Notes: generated from the letters alone by a model not told the origin. Counted from the first letter of the stretch, positions 1 through 12,244 are shown. The stretch is 64,000 nucleotides of DNA from Strix aluco (GCF_031877795.1 NW_027436628.1:1-64000), one strand, 5' to 3'. Made by a program: numbers and translations.

Positions 1-1930
1 TGTTTTTGGGCTGAAAATCTTTTTCTGGGGGGAAAAGGGTTTTGGGGAGAAAAAGTGGGTTTTGGGGTGAAAATAGTTTTTTTTGGCGGAAAATGGCTTT
101 TTGGGGGTGAAAATGTTGGGGTTTGGGGGTGAAAATTGGGGTATTTTGGGCTGAAAATGGGGTTTGGGGAGTGAAAAGTTGGGGTTTGGGGTGAAAATGG
201 GGGGTTTTGGGCAAAAAATGGTTTTGGGGTGAAAAAGTTGATTTTTTGGGTGAAAATGGGGGAATTTTTGGCTGAAAACATTTTTTCTGGGGGTGAAAAG
301 GGGGGTTTGGGGGTGAAAAAGTGTTTTTTGGGGGGTGAAAACGGGGATTTTTTTGGCTGAAAAGGGTTTTGGGAGGTGAAAAATTGATTTTTGGGGTGAA
401 ATGGGTTTTTTTGGCTGAAAACGTTTTGGGGGGGTAAAAGGTGGTTTTGGGGTGAAAAAATGGGTTTTTTGGTGGAAAATATTTTTCTGGGGGTGAAAAA
501 GTGGTTTTCTGGGGTGAAAATGGGGTTTTTTGGCTGAAAATGGGTGTTTTGGGGTGAAAAACTTGGGTTTTGGGGTGAAAAGTTTTTTTTTGACTGAAAA
601 CGTGTTTTTTGGGGTAAAAGGCGTTTTTTGCGGTGAAAAAAAGTTTTTTTGGGGTGAAAATGGGGGGGTTTTGGCCGAAAATATTTTTCTGGGGGGTGAA
701 AAACTGCTTTTTTTGGGTGAAAATGGGTGTTTTTTTGGCCAAAATTGGGTGTTTTGGGCTGAAAATGTTTTTTTGGAGTAAAAGGCGTTTTTTGCGTTGA
801 AAAGGTGAGTTTTTTTGGGGAAAATATGGGGTTTTTTGGCTGAAATATTTTTCTGGGGTGAAAAAGTGTTTTTTGGGTGTGAAAATGGGGTTTTTTTTGG
901 CCAAAAATGTTTTTTTTGGGGTGAAAAATTGTGTTTTGGGCTGAAAACTTTTTTTGGGAGTAAAAGGCGTTTTTTGGGTTGAAAAGGTGGTTTTTTGGGG
1001 AAAATATGGGGTTTTTTGCCGAAAATATTTTTCTGGGGGTGCAAAAGTGTTTTTTTGGGGTGAAAATGGGAGGTTTTTGGCTGAAAATGGTTTTTTGGGG
1101 TGAAAAAATCGGGTTTTGGGGGTGAAAACGGGTTTTTTTTTGTCTGAAAACGTTTTTGGGGGGTAAAAGGGTTTTTTTGGGTGAAAATTTGGGGTTTGGG
1201 GTGAAAATATTTTTCTGGGGGTGAAAAAGTGCTTTTTTTGGGTGAAAATGGGAGGTTTTTGGCCAAAATTGGGTGTTTTGGGATGAAAAAATGTGTTTTG
1301 GGCTTAAAATGTTTTTTTTGGGTAAAAGGCGTTTTTTGGGTTGAAAAAGGTGAGTTTTTTGGGGGAAAATATGGGGTTTTTTGCTGAAAATATTTTTCTG
1401 GGGGTGAAAAAGTGGTTTTTTGGGGTGAAAAATGGGGGTTTTTTGTGCCAAAAATGGGTTTTTTGGGGTGAAAAATTGTGTTTTGGGCTGAAAACGTTTT
1501 TTGGGGGGTAAAAGAGATTTTTTTGGGGTGAAAAGGTGGGTTTTTGGAGTGAAAATATGGGGGTTTTTGGCCAAAAATATTTTTCTGGGGGTGCAAAAGT
1601 GTTTTTTTGGGGTGAAAATGGGAGGTTTTTGGCTGAAAATGGGTGTTTTGGGAGTGAAAAAATCGGGTTTTGGGTTGAAAACGGTTTTTTTGTCTGAAAA
1701 CGTTTTTTGTGGGGTAAAAGGGTTTTTTGGGGTGAAAAAGTGGGTTTTTGGGGTGAAAACGGTGGAGTTTGTGCTGAAAACAATTTTCGGGGGGGGTGAA
1801 AAAGTGTTTTTTTGGGGTGAAAACGGTTTTTTTTTGGCTGAAAACGGGTTTTGGGGGGGTGAAAAAGTCGTATTTTGGGGGCAAAAATGGGGTTTTTTTT
1901 TTGGGGGAAAGGAGGATTTGGGGTAGAAAA
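1..1930. repeat. G/T-rich minisatellite 3' of Cυ
   Basis: Irregular tandem array with units of about 30-45 bp built on TTTTGGGGTGAAAA, with GGCTGAAAA and GGCCAAAA variants. It lies just beyond the stop of the υ membrane exon, so it is 3' flank or membrane 3'UTR. The plus strand has many GGGG runs. I saw no AATAAA on minus here, so the polyA site of membrane υ is not identified. Confidence 0.85.
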
Positions 1931-1977
1931 GGGGATTTTTTTTTTTGGGGGGGGGGTGTCGGGGGGGGGGGGTGTCC

Positions 1978-2062
1978 CTAAACCGCCTCCTTGAGGACAT
2001 CCCGGTAGGCGGCGCCGCGGGGTCTGTTTGAGGAGGAGGACGGTGGAGAAGAGCCACTTGAC
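1978..2062 (-). CDS. IGHY: Cυ membrane exon 2 (cytoplasmic tail)
   Basis: Acceptor CCCAG then GTCAAGTGG gives [14 protein letters not shown], the typical υ continuation after the membrane segment. The following frame gives [13 protein letters not shown] and a TAG stop. The two parts are offset by one base at a CCCC run, and removing one C gives a 28-residue tail. The tyrosine in YRDVL sits where other Ig tails carry a signalling tyrosine. The frame offset is more likely a sequence error than a real loss. Confidence 0.85.
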
Positions 2063-5000
2063 CTGGGGGGGGGGGGGGACGACACACACACAAGGGAGGA
2101 GTCAGGTGACCCCCAGAGGGGGGTGGGGACCCCCAAACCACCCCCTCCCCCCCAAGGTCGCCACCCCCCCTCCCCACCCACGGGTGCCCACCTTGAAGAG
2201 GGTGACGGTGGCGCTGTAGCAGACGCTGAGGAGGAAGAGGGTGATGAAGACGGCGACGGTGGCCCAGAGCCCGTCCAGCTCCTCGTCGGGCTCCTCCAGG
2301 CACGTCCCGGCTGAAAGGTCCAGGCCTGGGGGAGGGGTGGGGGGAGGGGGTGGGGGGGGGGGTGGGGGGAGGGTCAGGTGGGGTGGGGGTGGGGGGTGGG
2401 AGGGGCCTCTGGGGCCTCTGGGCACCCCCTGTTGTGGTGTTAAGGTCTGGGGGGGGGGGGGGGGGTGTGTGTGTTGGCCAATCAACTCAATGAGCATCTA
2501 CTTGACCAACCAATGACCCAACTCTTCAACCAACCAACCAACTGACTCTTCAACCAACCAACCAACCAACCAACCAATGACCCAACTCTTCAACCAACCA
2601 ACCAACGAACGACCCAACTCTTCAACCAACCAACCAACTGACTCTTCAACCAACCAACTCTTCAACCAATGACCCAACTCTTCAACCAACCAATGACCCA
2701 ACTCTTCAACCAACCAATGACCCAACTCTTCAACCAACCAATGACCCAACTCTTCAACCAACCAATGACCCAACTCTTCAACCAACCAATGACCCAACTC
2801 TTCAACCAACCAATGACCCAACTCTTCAACCAACCAATGACCCAACTCTTCAACCAACCAACCAACCAACCAACCACCCACTCAACCAACCACCCACCCA
2901 ACTCTTCAACAACCAACCAACCAACGAACGACCCAACTCTTCAACCAACCAACCAACCGACTCTTCAACCAACCAACTCTTCAACCAATGACCCAACTCT
3001 CCAACCAACCAACCAACCAACCAACCCTTCAACCAACCAATGACCCAACTCTTCAATCAACCAATGACCCAACTCTTCAACCAACCAACCAACCCCCCCC
3101 CCCCATCCACCCCCTCCAATCTCTGGAGACTCCCCCCAACCATCTCTCCCCCCCCCCCTTGGTCCATCCCCCCCCTCCCCCATTCATCCACCCCCCACCC
3201 CCCATCTCCCTGTCCCCAACCAACCCATTAACCAGCTAACCAACCCGCTAACCAACCCATCCACCCGCCCACCAACCAACCAACCAACCAACCCACCCAT
3301 GAACCAACCAACCAGTCACCCACCCACCATCTCCCTGCCCCTAACCAACCCGTTAACCAGCTAACCAACCAGCCCCCAGCCCATTAACCAGCTAACCAAC
3401 CAGCCCATCATCCAGCTGACCAAGCAGCCCCCACACCCCACCAGCCACTCGCCTGCTGTCTCCCACCCCAACTAACCCATGAACCAACCAACCGGTGACC
3501 AACCAACCCACCCATCAACCACCCACCCACCACTCAACCAACCAACCAACCAACCAACCTTCCACCCCTCCACCCATCCGACCAGCCAACCAACCACCCA
3601 ACCACCCAAACACCCAACCAACCAACCCACCCACCAACCAACCAACCAACCAACCAATCGCTCAAACACCACCCAACCATCCAACCAACTAATCAACCAA
3701 CCACTCAACCAACCACCCAACTACCCACCCACCCAAGAACCAACCACCAACCAACAACTCAACCACCCACCCACCCACCCACCCACCAACCAACCACTCA
3801 ACCACCCAACCAACCACCCAATCACTCAACCACTCAACCAACCACTCAACCAACCAACCAACCACCCAACCACTCAACCAACCACCCAACCACCCAAACA
3901 ACCACCCAACCACTCAACCAACCACTCAACCAACCACTCAACCACCCAAACAACCACCCAACCACTCAACCAACCAACCAACCACTCAACCAACCACCCA
4001 ATCAACCAACCACTCAACCAACCAACCAACCACTCAACCAACCACCCAATCAACCAACCACCCAACCAACCACTCAACCACTCAACCAACCACCCAATCA
4101 ACCAACCAACCACTCAACCAACCAACCACTCAACCACTCAACCACCCACTCAACCAACCAACCACCCAACCAACCACTCAACCACTCAACCACTCAACCA
4201 ACCACCCAATCAACCAACCACCCAACCAACCACTCAACCACTCAACCAACCACCCAATCAACCAACCAACCACTCAACTCCACTCAACCACTCAACCAAC
4301 CACCCAACCAACCACTCAAGCACCCAACCACTCAACCAACCAACCACCCAACCACCCAAACAACCACCCAACCACTCAACCAACCACCCAACCAACCACG
4401 CAACCACCCAACCACTCACCAACCAACCACTCAACCACTCAACCACCCACTCAACCAACCAACCACCCAACCAACCACTCAACCACTCAACCACTCAACC
4501 AACCACCCAACCAACCACCCAAACAACCACCCAACCACTCAACCAACCATCCAACCACTCAACCACCCAACCACCCACTCAACCAACCAACCACTCAACC
4601 AACCACCCAATCAACCAACCACCCAACCAACCACTCAACCACTCAACCAACCACCCAACCACTCAACCAACCACCCAACCAACCACTCAACCACCCAACC
4701 CCCCCCCCCCCAACCTCAAAGACCCCTCAAAGACACCGGACTCCTCCAAGAACCTGACGAGATGCCACCAGTTGACTTTATTAGACGGGGTGTGTGTGGG
4801 GGGGGTGGGGGTGGCTACAGAGCTCTGGGGCGGGGCCTGAAGAAGCCACGTGGTGGCCCCTCCCCTCCCCCACCCCCTTGAACCCCTCCATACGTGTGTG
4901 TGTGTCCCCTCCCCCCCCCCCACCCCGCGAGCTCCTTAATTACCGGGACTTTTCTGCACCTGCCGTTGGGTGAACTTCATGGACAACCCTTCGTGGAGGA

Positions 5001-8000
5001 CCATGCAGACGAAGGGGTGGCCACTCTCCCAGTCGGCCTTGGCGACGGCCATCTTGCTCACGACGAAGAAGGTGGAGCCTTTGGGGCCGTCTTTGAGGGG
5101 GGGGGTGGTGACGTAATCGTCCTCGGGGACGTTCTGGTGGTTCTTCAACCATTGGACTTGGACGTCCACCGGGTAGAAGCCGTAGACCAGGCAGATGAGG
5201 GTGAGGGTGTCCTGGGACATCTCGTTGGGGTGGGGCGGGAACAAGTAGACGTGGGGTGGGGATGGTTTGCCTGTGGGGGGAGGGGTGTTAGAGAGGGCGG
5301 GGGGGGGGGCAGGAGAAGGTGGGGGAGGAGGGGGTGGGTGGGGGAGAAGGTTGGGAGAGGAGGTGGAGGAGAAGATGGTGGATGGAGGAGAAGGTGGAGG
5401 AGAAGGTCGGAGGGGAAGATGGAGGAGAAGATGGAGGAGAAGGTGGGTGGAGGAGAAGGTGGAGGAGATGGTGGAGAAGAACGTGGGTGGAGGAGAAGGT
5501 GGAGGAGAAGGTGGAGGAGATGGTGGGTGGAGGAGATGGTGGAGGAGAAGGTGGGTGGAGAAGATGGAGGAGAAGGTTGGAGGAGAAGGTGGAGGAGAAG
5601 ATGGTGGATGGAGGAGAAGATGGAGGAGAAGGTGGGTGGAGGAGAAGGTGGAGGAGGAGGTGGAGGAGAAGGTGGAGGAGAAGGTGGAGGAGAAGGTGGA
5701 GGAGATGGTGGAGAAGAACGTGGGTGGAGGAGAAGGTGGAGGAGAAGGTGGAGGAGATGGTGGGTGGAGGAGATGGTGGAGGAGAAGGTGGGTGGAGAAG
5801 ATGGAGGAGAAGGTTGGAGGAGAAGGTGGAGGAGAAGATGGTGGATGGAGGAGAAGATGGAGGAGAAGGTGGGTGGAGGAGAAGGTGGAGGAGAAGATGG
5901 TGGATGGAGGAGAAGATGGAGGAGAAGGTGGGTGGAGGAGAAGGTGGAGGAGATGGTGGGTGGAGAAGATGGAGGAGAAGGTTGGAGGAGGAGGTGGAGG
6001 AGAAGATGGTGGATGGAGGAGAAGGTGGAGGAGAAGGTTGGAGGGGAAGATGGAGGAGAAGGTGGGTGGAGGAGAAGGTGGAGGAGATGGGTGGAGGAGA
6101 GGTGGAGGAGGAGGTGGAGGAGATGGTGGAGAAGAACGTGGGTGGAGGAGAAGGTGGAGGAAATGGTGGGTGGAGAAGATGGAGGAGAAGGTGGGTGGAG
6201 GAGATGGAGGAGAAGGTGGGTGGAGGAGATGGTGTGTGGAGGAGATGGTGGAGGAGATGGTGGATGGAGGAGAAGGTGGAGGAGATGGTGGGTGGAGAAG
6301 ATGGAGGAGAAGGTGGGTGGAGGAGATGGAGGAGAAGGTTGGAGGAGAAGGTGGAGGAGAAGATGGTGGATGGAGGAGAAGATGGAGGAGAAGGTGGGTG
6401 GAGGAGATGGTGGAGGAGAAGATGGAGGAGAAGGTGGGTGGAGAAGATGGAGGAGAAAGTGGGTGGAGGAGAAGGTGGAGGAGGAGGTGGAGGAGATGGT
6501 GGAGAAGAACGTGGGTGGAGGAGAAGGTGGAGGAAATGGTGGGTGGAGGAGATGGAGGAGAAGGATGGAGGAGAAGATGGTGGATGGAGGAGAAGGTGGA
6601 GGAGAAGGTGGGTGGAGGAGAAGGTTGGAGGAGAAGATGGAGGAGAAGGTGGGTGGACGAGAAGATGGAGGAGATGGTGGGTGGAGAAGATGGAGGAGAA
6701 GGTGAAGGAGAAGGTGGAGGAGAAGATGGTGATGGAGGAGAAGGTGGAGGAGAAGGTGGAGGAAATGGTGGGTGGAGGAGATGGAGGAGAGATGGAGGAG
6801 AAGGTTGGAGATGGTTGGAGAAGGTTGAAGGAGATGGTTGAGGAGAAGGTTGGAGAAGATCAGAGAAGGTCGGAGATGATTGGAGAAGATCAGAGAAGGT
6901 TGGAGAAGGTTGGAGAAGGTTGGAGATGGTTGGAGAAGGTTGAAGGAGATGGTTGAGGAGAAGGTTGAAGAAGATCAGAGATGGTTGGAGATGGTTGAAG
7001 GAGATGGATGTGAGGAGAAGGTTGAAGAAGATCAGAGAAGGTTGGAGAAGGTCGGAGAAGATCAGAGAAGGTTGGAGAAGGTTGGAGAAGACCCTGACCT
7101 GTGCTCCTGGAGATGCTCCGGTGCAGCGGCGTGGGCAGGTCCCGGTGGTGGACGGTGCAGGTGAAGCGCTCGCCGGCCTCCCACTGTTGGCTGGAGATGG
7201 CCACCGTGCTGGTGGCCGTGAAGGTCCCGTTGAACTGCTCGCGCAGGTCCAGCAGGTCCGGCTGGAGGCCACCGGGGGTCTCCTTGGACCACGAGACTTG
7301 AAGGTCCGAGTCGCTGGGCAAGTTGGTGGCCAAACAGCGGAGTTTGGGCTCGTGGTTGATGTAAAGGTCCACCAGGGTGGGGGGGAGGACGTAGAGGACA
7401 ATGCGATTGGCCGATGGGGTGTCCTGGCCTGGAGAGAAGATGGGGTGGGGTGGGGTGTCTTCTGCTGGAGGAGCGGGGGGGGGGGGGTCAGGGGAGGTTC
7501 TAGGGGGGGGTTGGAGGGTGGTGGGAACCATCGGGGTCATGGGAGCTTCTGGGGTGGTTCTGAGACCTTCTGGGTGGTGGGACTCGTGGTCATGGAGCTT
7601 CTGGGTGGTGGGAACCCGTCATGGTCATGGGACCTTCTGGGGTGGTGGGACTCGTGGTCATGGGAGCTGCTGGGGTGGTGGAACCCATCATGGTCATGGG
7701 ACCTTCTGGGTGGTGGAAACCCATCATGGTCATGGGACCTTCTGGGTGGTGGACTCGTGGTCATGGGACCTTCTGGGGTGGTGGGAACCCGTCATGGTCA
7801 TGGGACCTTCTGGGGTGGTGGGACTCATGGTCATGGAGCTTCTGGGGTGGTTCTGAGACCTTCTCTGGTGGTGGGAGTTGTGGTCATGGGACCTTCTGGG
7901 GTGGTGGGAACCCATCATGGTCATGGGATCTTCTGCCCTGGTGGGACTCATGGTCATGGGACCTTCTGGGGTGGTGGGACTCGTGGTCATGGAACCTTCT

Positions 8001-11000
8001 GGGTGGTGGGACTCGTGGTCATGGGAGCTGCTGGGGTGGTGGGAACCCATCGTGGTCATGGGAGCTTCTGGGGTGGTGGGAACCCATCGTGGTCATGGGA
8101 GCTGCTGGGGTGGTGGGAACCCATCATGGTCATGGGAGCTGCTGGGGTGGTGGGAACCCATCGTGGTCATGGGAGCTGCTGGGGTGGTGGGAACCCATCA
8201 TGGTCATGGGACCTTCTGGGTGGTGGGAATCGTGGTCATGGGACCTTCTGCCCTGGTGGGACTCGTGGTCATGGGACCTTCTGGGTGGTGGACTTGTGGT
8301 CATGGAGCTTCTGGGTGGTGGGAACCCATCGTGGTCATGGGACCTTCTGGGTGGGGGACTCGTGGTCATGGAACCTTCTGGGGTGGGTGGGAACCCATCA
8401 TGGTCATGGGACCTTCTGGGGTGGTTCTGAGACCTTCTCTGGTGGTGGGACTCGTGGTCCTGGGACCTTCTGGGTGGTGGAAACCCATCATGGTCATGGA
8501 CCTTCTGGGTGTGGGACTCGTGGTCGTGGGAGCTTCTGGGTGGTGGGACTCGTGGTCGTGGGAGCTTCTGGGGTGGTGGGAACCCATCATGGTCATGGGA
8601 CCTTCTGCCCTGGTGGGACTCGTGGTCCTGAGACCTTCTGGGGTGGTTCTGAGACCTCTAGTGGTGGAACTCATGGTCATGAGACCTTCTGCCCTTGGTG
8701 GGGACCCCATCGTGGTCACGTGACCTTCTCCCTAGTGGGACTATGGCCCTGAGACCTTCTGGGATGGTGGAACCCACCACGATCCCTCAACCTTCTCCAC
8801 CCACAATCGCTCAACCTTCTCCCTTGGTGGGGACCCATCGTGGTCCCATCAAACATCTCTGGTGGGACCCCATGGTGGTCACGTGACCTCCTCCCCCTCC
8901 CCCCCTCACCTGAGCAGAAGCGGGCGTGGTCCTGCATGATGGTCCCGGAGGCGAGATGTTTGACCTGGCAGGTGAAGGTCTTCCCTTCCAACCAATCGAC
9001 GCTGCTGACGTTGGTCCGGCTGGTGGCCGAGTAGGTGTTGGCTCCTTCATCTGGACACGGTGAGGTCTGGGTGGCCACCAGGAGCCCTCTGACCCGTCCA
9101 CTAGCCACTCGATCTCCACGGTGGCCGGGGTGAAGCCGGTGATGAAGCAGACGAGCTCCACCATGTCCTCGCCCGTGGAGCTGCAGGTGGTCGCGTGGAA
9201 GACTTGGACCTCAGGAGGAATCGGCCGGGATGAAGCTTCACAAACTGTGGGGTGGGGTGGAGAAGGTGGAGGTCAGGAGAAGACCTTCTCGGTGGTGGTG
9301 GTGGTGGTTGGGGGGGGAGAGGACTTGGGGAGGTTGGAGAAGTTGAGGGGTTCAAGGGAGGAACTTGTGGTGGGGCAAGAGGGGGGAAGGTGCCACCTCA
9401 GCTCGTGGTCATGGAGGAGGTGGAGGAACCTCCAGGGTCTCCAGAAGGTGCCACCTCACCCCCATGGTCATGGAGATGGGGGAGGAGCTTCCATGACTCA
9501 TGGAGAGGTGGGAGAGCCTTCATGGTCCAATGAGCCTTGAGAAGGTCCCACCTCACCCCATGGGTCATGAAGACATAGGAGGAGCTTCCATGGTCCAATG
9601 AGAAGGTCCAACCTCACCCCATGACTCATGGAGATGTGGGAGGAGCCTCCATGGTCTGATGGGTCTCCAGAAGGTCCCACCTCCCCCCCATGGTCATGGA
9701 GATGGGGAGGAGCTTCCATGGTCCAATAGGGTCTTGAGAAGGTCCAACCTCAGCTCATGGGTCATGGAGGAGGTGGAGGAACCTCCATGGCCCAATGAGA
9801 AGGTCCCACCTCATCCCATGACTCATGGAGATGTGGGAGGAGCCTCCATGGTCTGATGGGTCTCCAGAAGGTCCCACCTCCACCCCATGGTCATGGAGAT
9901 GTGGGAGGAGCCTCCATGGTCCAATGAGCCTTGAGAAGGTCCCACCTCACCCCATGACTCATGGAGAAGGTGGAGGAACCTCCATGGTCCAATGAGAAGG
10001 TCGCCACGTCACCCCATGGGTCCATGAAGACATGGGAGGAGCCTCCATGGTCCAATAGGGTCTTGAGAAGGTCCCACTCACCCCATGACTCATGGAGAAG
10101 GTGGAGGAACCTCCATGGCCCAATGAGAAGGTCCCACCTCACCCCATGGGTCATGGAGAGGTGGGAGGATCTTCCATGACTCATGAAGATGGGGGAGGAG
10201 CCTCCATGGCCAATGAGCTTTGAGAAGGTCCCACCTCATCTCATGGTCATGAAGAGGTGGGAGGAGCCCTCCATGGCCCAATAGGGTCTTGAGAAGGTCC
10301 CACCTCATCTCATGAGCCATGAAGACGTGGGAGGAGCTTCCATGGCCCAGTGAGAAGGTCCCACCTCACCCCCATGGTCATGGAGATGGGGGAGGAGCTT
10401 CCATGGTCCAATAGGGTCTTGAGAAGGTCCCACCTCAGCTCATGGGTCATGGAGGAGGTGGAGGAACCTCCATGGTCCAATGAGAAGGTCCCACCTCACC
10501 CCATGGGTCATGAAGACATGGGAGGAACCTCCATGGTCCAATGAGAAGGTCCAACCTCATCCCATGACTCATGGAGATGTGGGAGGAGCCTCCATGGTCC
10601 AATGAGCCTTGAGAAGGTCCCACCTCCCCCCATTGGTCCATGAAGACGTGGAGGAGCCTCCATGAGTCATGGAGATGGGGGAGGAGCCTCCATGGTCCAA
10701 TAGGGTCTTGAGAAGGTCCCACCTCACCCCATGACTCATGGAGAAGGTGGAGGAACCTCCATGGCCAATGAGAAGGTCCCACCTCACCCCATGGGTCATG
10801 GAGATGTGGGAGGAGCCTCCATGGTCCGATGGGTCTCCAGAAGGTCCCACCTCCCCCCATTGGTCCATGAAGACGTGGAGGAGCCTCCACGGCCCAATGA
10901 GAAGGTCCCACCTCCCCCCACGCTCATGGAGAACTTGGAGGAACCTCCATGGTCCAACCAGACGTTCCGCCCCTCCCCCCTCCCCCTCATGAGAAGACGC

Positions 11001-11333
11001 CCCACCCCCTCCCCCACCCCCCCTCCCCCCCCCCACCCCCTGACCTTTGACCTCCTTGGAGACGCTGGTGCCGGTGGGGGGATGGGCGACCGTGAGGCCG
11101 TAGGAGCGTCCCGGGGTGGCTTCCGTGGGGCGTAGTTGGGCCACCAGGCGGTAGCGGCCGGTAGCCGGGTCACGATTGGCCGGGTAGGTGATGACGTCAC
11201 CGGGAGAGGCCCCGCCCCACGTCACCGTGACGGGTTCGGGTAAGTACCGGTCACCAACAGGCCGCCGTGGGGCGGGAGGTGGCGGCCCCACAGCAGGTGG
11301 TCAAGGGGAAGAGGGTGGGGGGGGAGGAGGAGG
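1978..11333 (-). CDS. IGHY: IgY heavy chain constant gene (Cυ)
   Basis: Encodes the constant region of avian IgY, the functional counterpart of IgG and IgE, made as serum antibody and as a B-cell receptor. Exons on minus, 5' to 3': υ1 11045-11333, υ2 8910-9244, υ3 7099-7428, υ4 4936-5270, membrane exon 1 2192-2325, membrane exon 2 1978-2062. υ4 carries an in-exon donor (coding ends at 4944) just before its stop, so the mRNA either ends in secreted QKSPGN or splices to the membrane exons. υ3 has the NGT site where IgG CH2 has its conserved glycan. The membrane end has a 28-residue cytoplasmic tail typical of υ, unlike the short KVK ends of δ and α. Single-base frame breaks occur in υ1 (two), υ2 (one) and membrane exon 2 (one). 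As IgY is essential in birds, I read these as residual assembly errors. The gene faces away from Cμ (head to head). Confidence 0.93.
2192..2325 (-). CDS. IGHY: Cυ membrane exon 1
   Basis: Encodes an acidic extracellular linker ([11 protein letters not shown]) followed by the membrane span with the antigen-receptor motif, ending YSATVTLFK. Acceptor CCCAG after a C-rich tract; donor AAG/GTGGGC. Length 134 nt gives phase 1 to phase 0, as expected for this exon in all Ig heavy chains. The intron to exon 2 is only 129 nt. Confidence 0.92.
2490..3100. repeat. 24-bp minisatellite in the υ4-membrane intron
   Basis: Tandem copies of AACCAACCAATG followed by ACCCAACTCTTC. The core 2660-2860 has about eight almost identical units; flanking units are irregular. 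Because 24 is a multiple of three, a frame reading MTQLFNQP over and over stays open; it is not a gene. Confidence 0.93.
3100..4705. repeat. CAACC-based simple array in the υ4-membrane intron
   Basis: Dense CAACC, CACTCAACC and CACCCAACC units, with a degenerate C-rich start at 3100-3480. Strong strand bias (almost no G on plus). It produces a 453-residue Asn/Pro/Thr open frame with no non-repeat content. Confidence 0.92.
4777..4782 (-). promoter_or_regulatory. PolyA signal of secreted Cυ
   Basis: AATAAA on minus (TTTATT on plus), about 155 nt past the υ4 stop. It suits the secreted IgY mRNA. Confidence 0.75.
4936..5270 (-). CDS. IGHY: Cυ4 domain with secreted terminus
   Basis: Complete C1-type Ig domain: [13 protein letters not shown] strand, [14 protein letters not shown], then [10 protein letters not shown] with the second disulfide cysteine, ending QKSPGN and TAA. 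Acceptor CCACAG/GC. The donor CCCG/GTAATT inside the last codons lets the membrane form leave after position 4944. Closest in layout to IgG CH3, whose C end is also SPGK-like. The frame is intact. Confidence 0.95.
5310..7090. repeat. Purine-rich minisatellite in the υ3-υ4 intron
   Basis: Units of GGTGGAGGAGAA and GGTGGGTGGAGGAGAT, becoming GGTTGGAGAAGATCAGAGAA near 6830-7090. Plus is almost all purine plus T, so minus (the υ sense strand) is pyrimidine-rich. Large Trp/Arg/Glu frames on plus and a Ser/Pro frame on minus are by-products. Confidence 0.93.
7099..7428 (-). CDS. IGHY: Cυ3 domain
   Basis: 330-nt intact exon, phase 1-1. Shows [31 protein letters not shown], and [11 protein letters not shown] with the disulfide cysteines and core Trp. 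[11 protein letters not shown] carries an N-glycosylation site aligned with the IgG CH2 glycan (QFNST). Acceptor CTCCAG/GC, donor ACAG/GTCAGG. Confidence 0.95.
7530..8890. repeat. 30-bp minisatellite in the υ2-υ3 intron
   Basis: Repeats of GTGGTCATGGGACCTTCTGG followed by GGTGGTGGGA or an AACCCATC variant, in roughly 40 copies. Open in several frames, none with domain content. Confidence 0.92.
8910..9244 (-). CDS. IGHY: Cυ2 domain, one frame break
   Basis: Acceptor CCACAG then codons reading [35 protein letters not shown], then in the next frame [17 protein letters not shown] and HARFCS before donor CTCAG/GTGAGG. The exon is 335 nt where a multiple of three is required. The break falls near 9090-9100, just after the EWLVDG strand, and one missing base explains it. 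The extra cysteine near the end (FCS) may form an inter-chain bond. Functional in all birds known, so probably an assembly error. Confidence 0.88.
9370..10975. repeat. Minisatellite in the υ1-υ2 intron
   Basis: Units of about 50 bp combining GAGGAGCCTCCATGGTCCAA, TGAGAAGGTCCCACCTCACC and CCATGACTCATGGAGA. GGAGGAGCCTCC-type inverted repeats recur in each unit. Confidence 0.9.
11045..11333 (-). CDS. IGHY: Cυ1 domain, two frame breaks
   Basis: First constant domain, pairing with the light chain. Acceptor GCCCACAG, then [21 protein letters not shown]; the CC pair offers the light chain cysteine. The frame then slips twice around 11248-11268. Adding one T in TGTTG and one G in CCGGTAC gives [15 protein letters not shown], a classic first-domain strand. 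It continues [16 protein letters not shown] and [20 protein letters not shown]. Length 289 nt is two short of 291, which fits two single-base losses. Donor AAAG/GTCAGG. The second domain cysteine of the usual pair is not seen: the F strand reads YGLTVAHP, where most first domains have a Cys before the xVxHP motif. Confidence 0.87.
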
Positions 11334-11419
11334 CTGTGGGCAGAGAAAAGAGGGGGAGGGGTTAGAGGCCCATAGCGGGGGGGAGGGGCGGCTGCCCCAT
11401 GGAGGGGGAGGTGCTGCCC

Positions 11420-12160
11420 CATAGGTAAAGGAATTCTGCCCCATAGATCAATTCTGCCCCATAGATGGGTGAAGTTCTGCCCCATAGATAAATTCTGCCC
11501 CATAGATAAAGGAATTCTGCCCATAGATCAATTCTGCCCATAGATGGGTGAAGTTCTGCCCCATAGATAAATTCTGCCCCATAGATAAAAGAATTCTGCC
11601 CCATAGATGGGGAGGTTCTGCCCCATAGATAAATTCTGCCCCATAGATGGAGAAATTCTGCCCCATAGATGGAGAAATTCTGCCCCATAGATGGGTGAAG
11701 TTCTGCCCCATAGATAAATTCTGCCCCATAGATAAAGGAATTCTGCCCATAGATCAATTCTGCCCCATAGATAAATTCTGCCCATAGATCAAGGAATTCT
11801 GCCCCATAGATCAATTCTGCCCCATAGATCAAGGAATTCTGCCCCATAGATGGGTGAAGTTCTGCCCCATAGATCAATTCTGCCCCATAGATCAAGGAAT
11901 TCTGCCCCATAGATGGGGACGTTCTGCCCCATAGATAAAGGATTTCTGCCCATAGATCAATTCTGCCCCATAGATAAAAGAATTCTGCCCCATAGATGGG
12001 GAGGTTCTGCCCCATAGATAAATTCTGCCCATAGATAAATTCTGCCCCATAGATGGGGAGGATCTGCCCCATAGATGGAGAAGTTCTGCCCCATAGATGG
12101 AGAAATTCTGCCCCATAGATGGGTGAAGTTCTGCCCCATAGATCAATTCTGCCCATAGAT
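11420..12160. repeat. 18-bp minisatellite 5' of Cυ1
   Basis: Tandem TTCTGCCCCATAGATAAA with AGATGGGTGAAG, AGATCAA and AGATGGAGAAA variants. No AGCT. It lies between Cυ1 and the Sυ-like array, where a germline Iυ transcript would run. Confidence 0.92.
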
Positions 12161-12244
12161 GGGGGTCGGGGATGAGACACCAAGTCTCCCTCCAACCCAC
12201 GGGGGGATCCAGCCCCACAGATACTCCCAGGAATGAGGAAGGTC

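Noticed and set aside
4936-7401. An 821-residue open frame on minus
   Set aside because: Only its two ends match υ4 and υ3; the middle is the pyrimidine strand of the intron minisatellite, and both exons have proper splice sites.
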